A DNA stretch of 51,062 nt from Pseudomonadota bacterium (GTDB lineage: Bacteria > Pseudomonadota > Gammaproteobacteria > Steroidobacterales > Steroidobacteraceae). The stretch spans positions 1-51,062 of the forward strand of contig JAEZCN010000211.1 in the NCBI GenBank assembly GCA_023433515.1, in the 5' to 3' direction. Made by a program: the position numbers and the translations under genes. Numbering within the stretch: position 1 is the stretch's first letter; each line of letters opens with the position of its first letter. The notes under the pieces were generated by a model. It did no database searches. It saw nothing but the letters and a program-made list of their open reading frames with translations, and was not told where the DNA came from. Below, piece by piece: positions 30,580 to 37,863 of the stretch.

Positions 30580-32417
30580 GCGACACCTCCGGCGACGACC
30601 TCTGGCTTGCGTGTCTTCGGTTCGACCTCGGCCAGTACGCCCTTGACGATGAATTCCGAGGAGATCGGCAGGCCGCTGTAGTGCAGCAGCGACCGCAACT
30701 TCGCCTTCTCCGCGCGCGTCTCGAGCGTCAGCAGCGAGCGCATCTGCGCGTCGCGGTTCTGCTCGATCACGAACACGAGTTTGTGCGCCTCCAGGAATCT
30801 CTCCACGTCCTCGCCGAACGGGAACGAGCGCAACCGCATGTAGTTAGCCTTCAGCCCGTGTGCCGCGAGGATGTCGAGCGCCTCGCGCACGGCGCCGTCG
30901 GAGCTGCCGTAGGCGACCACCGCGATGTCGATCTTCGGATCCTGTTCGACGACCGCCTTCGGCACGAGCCGCTTCGCGGTGTGGAACTTGCGCGCCAGGC
31001 GATCGAGCACGATCTGGTACTCGGCCGGATCCTCGGTGTACGCCCCGTACTGCGTGTGGCCCGAGCCACGCGTGAAATACGCGCCCTTCGGATGCACTCC
31101 CGGGAACGTGCGGTACGGAATCCCGTCGCCGTCCACGTCGAGATAACGGTGGAATTTCTCGAGCTTCTGGATCTCCTCGAGCCCGAGCACCTTGCCGCGA
31201 TCCGGCTCGTAGTTGTCGTCCCACTCGAGCACGGGACACATCCAGTCGTTCATGCCGATGTCGAGGTCGCTGAGCACCAGCACCGGCGTCTGCAGTCTTT
31301 CGGCGAGGTCGAAGGCGTCGCGCGCGAAGTAGAAGCACTCCTCCGGATCGCGCGGGAACAGGCACACGTGTTTGGTATCGCCGTGCGAGGCGTATGCCGC
31401 TTCGAGGATGTCGCACTGCTGCGTACGGGTCGGCATGCCGGTGGAAGGCCCCACGCGCTGGATGTCGAACAGCACCGCGGGCACTTCGGCGTAATACGCG
31501 AGACCCAGGAACTCGTTCATCAACGACACGCCCGGCCCGCTGGTCGCGGTGAACGAACGCGCGCCGTTCCACGACGCGCCGAGCACCATGCCGATCGCGG
31601 CGAGTTCGTCTTCGGCCTGGATGAACGCGAAGTTCTTCGTGCCGGTCTCGGGATCGACGCGCAGTCTGTCGGCGAAGCCCTTGAACGCGTCCATGAGCGA
31701 CGTCGACGGCGTGATCGGATACCACGCGGCCACCGTCGCGCCGGCGAACACGCAGCCGAGGCCCGCGGCCGTATTGCCGTCGATCATGATGTAACCGTCG
31801 GTCTTCGAACCGCCCGGCAGCGGCGCCACCTTCAGTGGCAGCGGGCACGGCAGGTTCGACCTGGCGTAGTCGTAGCCGAGCTGGATGGCCTTCATGTTCG
31901 AGTCCACGAGCTGCGGCTTCTTCGCATAGGTCTCGGCCAGCAGCTTGCGGATCTGCTCGATGTCGAGATCCATCAGCGCCGCGAGCACTCCCGCGTAGCA
32001 GATGTTCTTCATCAGGATGCGCGTGCGCACCCCGTTGAAATTCTCGTTGCACATCTTCGCGAGTGGCACACCGAGCACGGTGATGTCGTCGCGTGCGAGC
32101 AGCGCCGGTCGCGGCCAGGTGCTGTCGTAGATGAGATAACCGCCCGAGGCCACTTCGCGCACGTCGCGCGCATAAGTCTCGGCGTTCATCGCGACCATGA
32201 TGTCGATCTTGCCGGAGCGGGCGACGTAGCCGTCGCGCGTCACGCGAATTTCGTACCAGGTGGGCAGGCCCTGGATGTTGGACGGGAAGTAGTTCTTGCC
32301 CATCACCGGGATGCCGCTGCGGAAGATCGATTTCATCAGCAGCGTGTTGGCACTCGCCGAACCGGTGCCATTCACCGTCGCGATCTTGATCGCGAAGTCG
32401 TTCGTTCTGTCAGTCAT
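30576..32417 (-). CDS. korA: 2-oxoacid:acceptor oxidoreductase, fused gamma-alpha subunit
   Basis: 613 residues. The N-terminal gamma domain (about 8-195; IATVNGTGSASANTLLMKS, GLPTWYEIRV) is fused to the pyrimidine-binding alpha domain (about 218-600; GNTAAGLGCVFAGATVAAWYPITPSTS, FIQAEDELAAIGMVLGASW, TSGPGVSLMNEF). This fusion is typical of 2-oxoglutarate-type enzymes. The ATG at 32417 begins MTDRTNDF; a longer frame to 32486 reaches into korC and is rejected. It is separated from korC by 16 bp and coupled to korB. Confidence 0.88.
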   Translation of the reverse strand: MTDRTNDFAIKIATVNGTGSASANTLLMKSIFRSGIPVMGKNYFPSNIQGLPTWYEIRVTRDGYVARSGKIDIMVAMNAETYARDVREVASGGYLIYDSTWPRPALLARDDITVLGVPLAKMCNENFNGVRTRILMKNICYAGVLAALMDLDIEQIRKLLAETYAKKPQLVDSNMKAIQLGYDYARSNLPCPLPLKVAPLPGGSKTDGYIMIDGNTAAGLGCVFAGATVAAWYPITPSTSLMDAFKGFADRLRVDPETGTKNFAFIQAEDELAAIGMVLGASWNGARSFTATSGPGVSLMNEFLGLAYYAEVPAVLFDIQRVGPSTGMPTRTQQCDILEAAYASHGDTKHVCLFPRDPEECFYFARDAFDLAERLQTPVLVLSDLDIGMNDWMCPVLEWDDNYEPDRGKVLGLEEIQKLEKFHRYLDVDGDGIPYRTFPGVHPKGAYFTRGSGHTQYGAYTEDPAEYQIVLDRLARKFHTAKRLVPKAVVEQDPKIDIAVVAYGSSDGAVREALDILAAHGLKANYMRLRSFPFGEDVERFLEAHKLVFVIEQNRDAQMRSLLTLETRAEKAKLRSLLHYSGLPISSEFIVKGVLAEVEPKTRKPEVVAGGVA

Positions 32418-32433
32418 GGGGCGTGAGTTGTCT

Positions 32434-34251
32434 CTATGCGGATCGCGGCATCTTGGCCGCGTCCGCGGCGGCTTCGTCCTCGGCATGCGGCCACTTCACG
32501 AAGGACTTCTGCATGTCCCACGCGGCCGTGGGGCAGCGCTCCGCGCACAGGCCACAGTGCACGCAAAGGTCCTCGTCTTTGACCATGACCCGCTGGGTGT
32601 GTTTCAGCGGTCCGGATACGTATAAAGCCTGAGTGACATTCTTCGCGGGCGCCTTGAGACGCGTACGCAGGTCGGCTTCGTCGCCGTTGTGAGTGATCGT
32701 GAGGCAATCCACCGGGCAGATGTCGATGCACGCGTCGCATTCGATGCACAGCTTCGTCTCGAACACGGTCTGCACGTCGCAGTTGAGGCACCGCTGAACT
32801 TCCTTTTCGATCTGCTCCGCGGTGAAGCCGAGCTCGACCTCGATGTCGAGTTTCTTGAAGCGCTCCTTGAGCGACACGTGCGGCATGAGGCGCCGCTCGG
32901 CCGGGTTGTAGTCGTTCGCGTAGGCCCATTCGTGCATGCCCATCTTGCGCGACTGCAGGTTCACGCCGGGCTGCAGGCGCTCCGTCACGCTCTTGCCCTG
33001 GCAGTGGTTGTGTATGGAAATCGCCGCCTGGTGACCGTGTTCGACCGCCCAGATGATGTTCTTGGGACCGAACGCCGCGTCGCCGCCGAAGAACACCCCG
33101 GGCCGCGTGGATTCGAACGTCTTCACGTCCACCTTGGGAACATCCCACTTGTCGAACTCGATACCGAGATCGCGCTCGATCCACGGAAACGCGTTCTCCT
33201 GGCCGATCGCGAGGATCACGTCGTCGGCCTCGAGGAATTCCTCGCCCGTGATGCGCTCCGCCGTGATTCGCCCTTGGGTGTCGATGTCGTATTCCATGAC
33301 ATCGAAGGTCATGCCCTTCAGCTTGCCGTCCTCGACGACGAACGCCTTGGGTGAACGATTGATGACGATCTCGACCTTCTCTTCTTCGGCGTCCTCGAGC
33401 TCCCACTCGGAGGCCTTGAAGAACTGGCGCGGCTTGCGCGCCATCACCTTCACGTCCTTCGCGCCGAGTCGCAGCGACGTGCGACAGCAGTCCATCGCGG
33501 TGTTGCCGACACCGATGATGAGCACCTTCTCGCCGATGTCCTTGATGTGTCCGAAGGCGACCGACTCGAGCCACGTGATGCCGATGTGGATGTTGGCCGC
33601 GCCTTCCGCGCGACCCGGGAGCTTGAGCTCCTTGCCCTTTGGCGCGCCCGCGCCGACGAACACCGCGTCGAAGCCGCCCTTTTCGAGCAACTCGCGCATC
33701 GACTTGATCGGATGGTTGAGCTCGAGGTCGACGCCCATGTCGACGATGTGCGCGATCTCCTCGTTCAGCACTTCGGCGGGCAGGCGGAACGAGGGAATGT
33801 TCGTGCGCATGAGGCCGCCCGGCACCGCGAACTGCTCGAAGACCGTGACCGAATATCCGAGCGGCATGAGATCGTTCGCCACCGTCAGCGAGGCGCAGCC
33901 CGCGCCGATGAGCGCGACCTTCTTGCCGTTCTTGAGCTTGGGAATCCTGGGCAGGCGGGCCTTGATGTCTTCTTCCCGATGGTCCGCCGCCACTCGCTTC
34001 AGCCGGCAGATCGCGACGGGCTTTTCTTCGACCCGGCCGCGGCGGCAGGCAGGCTCGCACGGCCGGTCGCACACGCGTCCGAGGATTCCGGGAAAGACGT
34101 TCGAATGGCGATTCACCATGTATGCATCGGTGAAGCGCCCTTGAGCGATGAGACGAATGTATTCGGGGACGTCAGTGTGTGCTGGGCAAGCCCATTGGCA
34201 ATCCACGACTTTGTGAAAGTAGTCGGGATGCGAGGTGTCCGTCGGTTGCAT
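32434..34251 (-). CDS. korC: NAD(P)H-dependent flavoprotein with Fe-S domains, GltD-like (KorC-type)
   Basis: 605 residues. Domain order: N-terminal Fe-S domain of the GltD type (VDCQWACPAHTDVPEYI; VCDRPCEPACRRG, about residues 18-80), FAD fold VALIGAGCASLTVAND (about 112), NAD(P) fold VLIIGVGNTAMDCC (about 242), and a C-terminal pair of [4Fe-4S] ferredoxin motifs, CIECDACIDICPVDC and CVHCGLCAERCPTAAW. This layout transfers electrons between a ferredoxin-like chain and NADP(H). With korAB it resembles the three-subunit Azoarcus enzyme. ATG 34251 is preferred over TTG 34266. Its TATACT promoter overlaps that of the divergent DUF971 gene. Confidence 0.85.
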   Translation of the reverse strand: MQPTDTSHPDYFHKVVDCQWACPAHTDVPEYIRLIAQGRFTDAYMVNRHSNVFPGILGRVCDRPCEPACRRGRVEEKPVAICRLKRVAADHREEDIKARLPRIPKLKNGKKVALIGAGCASLTVANDLMPLGYSVTVFEQFAVPGGLMRTNIPSFRLPAEVLNEEIAHIVDMGVDLELNHPIKSMRELLEKGGFDAVFVGAGAPKGKELKLPGRAEGAANIHIGITWLESVAFGHIKDIGEKVLIIGVGNTAMDCCRTSLRLGAKDVKVMARKPRQFFKASEWELEDAEEEKVEIVINRSPKAFVVEDGKLKGMTFDVMEYDIDTQGRITAERITGEEFLEADDVILAIGQENAFPWIERDLGIEFDKWDVPKVDVKTFESTRPGVFFGGDAAFGPKNIIWAVEHGHQAAISIHNHCQGKSVTERLQPGVNLQSRKMGMHEWAYANDYNPAERRLMPHVSLKERFKKLDIEVELGFTAEQIEKEVQRCLNCDVQTVFETKLCIECDACIDICPVDCLTITHNGDEADLRTRLKAPAKNVTQALYVSGPLKHTQRVMVKDEDLCVHCGLCAERCPTAAWDMQKSFVKWPHAEDEAAADAAKMPRSA

Positions 34252-34300
34252 ATCTTCCCGAGGCAAAACGCCGGGTTTTCACACTCCGGCACTGCACGGA

Positions 34301-34307
34301 GTATAGG
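34301..34307. promoter_or_regulatory. overlapping divergent -10 elements, korC / DUF971
   Basis: Plus strand TATAGG (34302-34307) ends 9 nt before the DUF971 ATG; the minus strand of 34301-34306 reads TATACT, about 50 nt before the korC start. The two genes would compete for one promoter region. Confidence 0.45.
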
Positions 34308-34316
34308 CTTCACGGC

Positions 34317-34667
34317 ATGGCAGACCCAAACCTGGCGGTGGAAATCCGCCTACGTACCGTATCGCGCATACTGGAGGTCGCGTTCGAGGACGGAGCGCGA
34401 TTTTTGTTGCCTTTCGAATACCTTCGTGTTCATTCGCCCTCCGCCGAGGTCAAGGGGCATGGGCCCGGGCAGGAGGTCCTCGTACTCGGCAAGCAGAACG
34501 TCGGCATCAGGGCCGTGGAACCGGTCGGACAATACGCCGTGAAACTGGTGTTCGATGACGGCCACGATTCGGGCCTGTATTCGTGGAAGTACCTGCGCGA
34601 GCTGGGCCGGAACTACGCCGATAACTGGGCGAAGTACCAGGCCAGGGTTTACGCGGCCCAACAGTAG
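34317..34667 (+). CDS. DUF971 domain protein (GBBH-like N-terminal domain)
   Basis: 116 residues. Single DUF971 domain with LEVAFEDGARFLLPFEYLRVHSPSAEV, VGIRAVEPVGQYAVKLVFDDGHDSGLYSWKYLRELG. The same fold forms the N-terminal domain of gamma-butyrobetaine hydroxylase and occurs in Fe-S assembly proteins; the role of stand-alone forms is unclear. In many gammaproteobacteria it stands beside hslVU and ubiE; here a regulator and a secreted protein separate it from ubiE. Confidence 0.87.
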   Translation: MADPNLAVEIRLRTVSRILEVAFEDGARFLLPFEYLRVHSPSAEVKGHGPGQEVLVLGKQNVGIRAVEPVGQYAVKLVFDDGHDSGLYSWKYLRELGRNYADNWAKYQARVYAAQQ

Positions 34668-34670
34668 GTT

Positions 34671-35675
34671 TCACGGAGCGGGTGGAAGACCCGCCGGAGA
34701 GTCGCGGCGCGAGCCGCCGTGCAATCCGAGCGCCATCTTCCTGTAGTTCGCTGGCGACATGCCGGCGTGCCGCCGGAAAGCCGTGCTGAAGAAGCTGCTG
34801 CTGGTGAAGCCCGTCTGCAAGGCAATCTGCGTGACGGTGAGCGGCGTCGATTGCAGCAGCCGCATCGCGCGACGCAGCCGCTGCATCCGGATGTAAGTCG
34901 AGACACTCATGCCGAAAGTCGCGCGAAAGCGTGAGCAGAACTGGGAGTGCGACAGGGCGCCCAGCCGGTAGAGCTCCCGGCCGGAAATGCGCGTATGCAG
35001 ATGCTCATTGATGTATTCGACCACGCGCGCGAAACGATGGACCGCCGGCAGGCCACGTGGGTGGGTCGCGCCGTGGCGCTTCAGGAATTCGCAGGCGACG
35101 ATCGATAACGCGTGGATCAGGAGACCCCGGCAGGCCAGCTGCCAGTGAGGCTGCCGCGCACTGATCGCATCGTGCAATTGCACGATCAGCGCCGCGAGCC
35201 CGGGATGACGTCCGAGGCGATTTCCGCCGACGAGACTCGCGAGGATGAACGCGTTGAGCCACTCCGCGCTCTCCACGCTGTCGCTGAAAAGTCGCGGCGA
35301 AAAATACACCACGACCGCGCCATCGTTGCGCCGCGAGTCCAGGATCGGCTGGTGAAGATCATTGGCGTTCACGACGAAAATGTCGCCGGCACGGATCGGA
35401 TATTCCCGGTCCTGGATCATGAAAGTCCCGGCATCCCGCGGGAAATAGCAAAGCTCGAATTCGGGATGCCGATGCAGATAGGCGTATTCGACGTGCAACG
35501 GTTTTATGCGACGCGTCGCCAGTGGAAACGAGGGGTCGCGCAATTCGATTCGCGCCAGAAATCCTCCGGCGGGTGAATGGTGGAGCGGGTGGCGCGAACT
35601 GCTCATCGGAAAATAGTGAAAGAAATCCGGCCCACCGTCCATATCGGCGGCCTGCCGGACGAGTAGTGTGCGCAT
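34671..35675 (-). CDS. AraC-family transcriptional regulator
   Basis: About 334 residues with this start. N-terminal cupin-type sensing domain (HVEYAYLHRHPEFELCYFPRDAG, YPIRAGDIFVVNANDLHQP), a linker, and a C-terminal AraC DNA-binding domain (last 105 residues) with two helix-turn-helix units: LGALSHSQFCSRFRATFGMSV and IALQTGFTSSSFFSTAFRRHAGMSPANYRK. Likely senses a sugar or small ligand and controls the divergent secreted-protein gene. The start is uncertain: ATGs at 35705, 35675, 35642 and 35606 are in frame; longer ones run into the divergent gene. Confidence 0.88.
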   Translation of the reverse strand: MRTLLVRQAADMDGGPDFFHYFPMSSSRHPLHHSPAGGFLARIELRDPSFPLATRRIKPLHVEYAYLHRHPEFELCYFPRDAGTFMIQDREYPIRAGDIFVVNANDLHQPILDSRRNDGAVVVYFSPRLFSDSVESAEWLNAFILASLVGGNRLGRHPGLAALIVQLHDAISARQPHWQLACRGLLIHALSIVACEFLKRHGATHPRGLPAVHRFARVVEYINEHLHTRISGRELYRLGALSHSQFCSRFRATFGMSVSTYIRMQRLRRAMRLLQSTPLTVTQIALQTGFTSSSFFSTAFRRHAGMSPANYRKMALGLHGGSRRDSPAGLPPAP

Positions 35676-35703
35676 CGCTTCAACCAACTCACCGGAGTCA
35701 CGC

Positions 35704-36333
35704 ATGCGCGCATCGGTACCCTTCTTCAGCCTTGCGGCGCTCGCGTTCGCGGCCACGATTGGCGCCGCGCCGGTGCCTCTGACCGCGGAACGCCTGACGC
35801 CGGTCAACCGTACCGTCACGGTCGATTCGAGCGGGGTCGTTCAACTGGATACGGCCAAAGGTGATGGAATCGCGTGGCTGCGCGATGCCCAACTCGCCGA
35901 GGGACGAATCTCCGTCGAGGTCCGAGGCCTGGACAAGCCGGGCGCGAGCTTCGTCGGCGTGGCCTTTCATGGGAAGGACGATCGCGAATACGACGCGGTC
36001 TACCTGCGACCATTCAATTTCAACGCGGCGGATCCGGTGCGTCGCGCGCACGCCGTGCAATATGTCTCGCACCCGGCCCACACCTGGTCGAAGCTGCGCG
36101 AGCAGTTCCCCGGAAAATACGAAGCCGGGCTGGATCCCGCGCCGGCCGCCGGAGAATGGGTCCGTCTGACGCTGGAAATCCGCGGACGCGAAGTCAGAGT
36201 GTTCGTCGCCGACGGCACCACGCCCGCATTGACGGTGCAATTGCTCAACGAGCGCGGAACCGGACGCGTCGGTCTGTGGGTCGGCAACGATTCGGCAGGC
36301 TGGTTCCGCGGGGCGGCTCTGCGGGAGCGCTGA
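35704..36333 (+). CDS. secreted DUF1080-like (concanavalin-fold) protein
   Basis: 209 residues. Signal peptide (about 1-22), then a jelly-roll fold: GRISVEVRGLDKPGASFVGVAFHGKDD, YDAVYLRPFNFNAADPVRRAHAVQYVSHP and a closing GRVGLWVGNDSAGWFRGAALRE. Such domains occur in 3-keto-disaccharide hydrolase relatives and lectin-like proteins. GGAG lies 7 nt before the ATG at 35704. The divergent AraC regulator suggests inducible expression, plausibly for carbohydrate use. Enzymatic activity is not shown by any motif I can identify. Confidence 0.75.
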   Translation: MRASVPFFSLAALAFAATIGAAPVPLTAERLTPVNRTVTVDSSGVVQLDTAKGDGIAWLRDAQLAEGRISVEVRGLDKPGASFVGVAFHGKDDREYDAVYLRPFNFNAADPVRRAHAVQYVSHPAHTWSKLREQFPGKYEAGLDPAPAAGEWVRLTLEIRGREVRVFVADGTTPALTVQLLNERGTGRVGLWVGNDSAGWFRGAALRER

Positions 36334-36340
36334 ACAAAAA

Positions 36341-36368
36341 GGGCCGGCTGTCTATGGACTGCCGGCCC
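36341..36368. terminator. hairpin after the DUF1080-like gene
   Basis: Stem GGGCCGGC (36341-36348) / GCCGGCCC (36361-36368) with a 12-nt loop. Five A precede it, so the T run lies on the minus strand; on the plus strand there is no U tract. Confidence 0.5.
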
Positions 36369-36456
36369 CGCAAGACCCCCGCTCGAATAGTTGGGCTTTG
36401 TAACCAATGCGATCCCCAAAAGCCAGCGCTTTCTGGGTGCGCGCGACCGGCCCGTC

Positions 36457-36462
36457 TATACT
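36457..36462 (+). promoter_or_regulatory. -10 element immediately before ubiE
   Basis: TATACT (five of six matches) ending 9 nt before the GTG of ubiE, leaving no space for a leader with a ribosome-binding site. Confidence 0.5.
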
Positions 36463-36471
36463 GCTCGCACT

Positions 36472-37230
36472 GTGAGCGATCCCAAGAAATCCCCGGAAAC
36501 CGATTTCGGCTTCGAGCGCGTTGCCTGGTCCGAAAAACAGAGCCGCGTACGCGGCGTTTTCGATTCCGTCGCCGGCAAGTACGACATCATGAACGACCTG
36601 ATGTCCGGCGGCGCCCATCGCCTCTGGAAGGATTTCACTTTATCCCTGACGAACCTGCGTCCCGGACAGCGCGCGCTCGACGTCGCCGGCGGCACGGGCG
36701 ACTTGAGCGTCGGTCTCGCGAAACAGGTCGGCAAGACCGGGATCGTGATCCTCTCGGACATCAACGCCGCGATGCTGAGCGAGGGCCGCGATCGGCTGCT
36801 GGACGCGGGCATCGTCGGCAACGTGTCCTGCGTGCTCGCGAACGCGGAAAAGCTGCCGTTCGCGGATTCCCAGTTCGACTGCGTGACGATCGGCTTCGGC
36901 CTGCGCAACGTCACCGACAAGGCCGCCGCGCTCGCCGACATGCGGCGAGTCCTCAAGCCCGGCGGTCAACTCCTCGTGCTGGAGTTTTCGCATCCGACCG
37001 TGCCGATGCTGAAGCCGATATACGACCTGTATTCGTTCAAGGTCCTGCCGCTGATCGGGAGGCTGGTCGCGAAGGACGAGGACAGCTACCGCTATCTCGC
37101 CGAGTCCATCCGCATGCATCCGGACCAGGAAACGCTGCTCGCGATGATGCGCGACGCGGGCCTGGAGGATTGCCGCTATCACAATCTCTCCGGTGGCATC
37201 GTCGCGGTGCATCGAGGCTATCGTTATTAG
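36472..37230 (+). CDS. ubiE: ubiquinone/menaquinone C-methyltransferase UbiE
   Basis: 252 residues from GTG. SAM-binding motif LDVAGGTGDLSVGLA, UbiE signatures YDIMNDLMSGGAHRLWKDFT and LPFADSQFDCVTIGFGLRNVTD, and C-terminal NLSGGIVAVHRGYRY. It methylates the benzoquinol ring in coenzyme Q synthesis. The upstream ATG 36391 would add 27 unconserved residues; GTG 36472 opens MSDPKKSPETDFGFE-like sequence as in homologues. First gene of ubiE-ubiJ-ubiB. Confidence 0.95.
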   Translation: MSDPKKSPETDFGFERVAWSEKQSRVRGVFDSVAGKYDIMNDLMSGGAHRLWKDFTLSLTNLRPGQRALDVAGGTGDLSVGLAKQVGKTGIVILSDINAAMLSEGRDRLLDAGIVGNVSCVLANAEKLPFADSQFDCVTIGFGLRNVTDKAAALADMRRVLKPGGQLLVLEFSHPTVPMLKPIYDLYSFKVLPLIGRLVAKDEDSYRYLAESIRMHPDQETLLAMMRDAGLEDCRYHNLSGGIVAVHRGYRY

Positions 37231-37245
37231 CCCAGTCATGAGTTC

Positions 37246-37863
37246 ATGCTGACCCAGGCGATCGAGAACCTCCTGAACCGGAACCTGCCGCGCAGCCCGC
37301 GCGCGCGCGAGCTGTGCACGACGCTCAAGGGACGCCGCGTGCGCATCGAGGCGCGCGGGCTCGGCTGGGTGCTCATCGGCGAATCGCTCGGAGATTCGAT
37401 CAGCCTCAGAAAGGGCGGCGACTCCGACGCGAGCGAGCCGGACGCGGAGATCTCAGGTAGTTTGCTCAACCTCGCCGCGCTCGCGGGTCCCGACCCGGAA
37501 TCGGTCATCCAGCGCGGCGACGTCGCCATCCGCGGCGATGCGGAAATCGCCCAGAAATACCGCGAGCTCGCGATGCTGCTGAAGCCCGATGTCGAAGAGG
37601 AACTTTCCAGGATCATAGGTGATTCGCCTGCTCACCAGGCCCTGCGCCTGGCGCGCATGGCGGCGGATTTCGGGCGACGCGCCGCGAAGACCTCGGTGCG
37701 CAACGTCGCCGAGTACCTGGCCCACGAACGCGGCGACCTCGTGCCGCGCGCCGAGGCCGAGGATTTCTACCGCGGCGTCGAACGGCTGCGAGAGGATCTC
37801 GACCGGCTCGATGCCCGCACGCGCGCGCTCGAGCAGGCCGGCGACCAGGAAGCCGAACGATGA
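37246..37863 (+). CDS. ubiJ: ubiquinone biosynthesis accessory factor UbiJ (SCP2 domain)
   Basis: 205 residues. An N-terminal SCP2 lipid-binding domain (about 10-110: ARELCTTLKGRRVRIEARGLGWVL, VAIRGDAEIAQKY) and a C-terminal helical/coiled-coil part (LREDLDRLDARTRALEQ). UbiJ binds the polyprenyl intermediate and organises the Ubi complex with UbiK. Its stop overlaps ubiB (ATGA), 15 bp after ubiE. Confidence 0.92.
   Translation: MLTQAIENLLNRNLPRSPRARELCTTLKGRRVRIEARGLGWVLIGESLGDSISLRKGGDSDASEPDAEISGSLLNLAALAGPDPESVIQRGDVAIRGDAEIAQKYRELAMLLKPDVEEELSRIIGDSPAHQALRLARMAADFGRRAAKTSVRNVAEYLAHERGDLVPRAEAEDFYRGVERLREDLDRLDARTRALEQAGDQEAER

Noticed and set aside
36391..36471. ATG 36391 as the ubiE start
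   Set aside because: Adds 27 residues without resemblance to UbiE and would read across the TATACT promoter element; GTG 36472 fits better.
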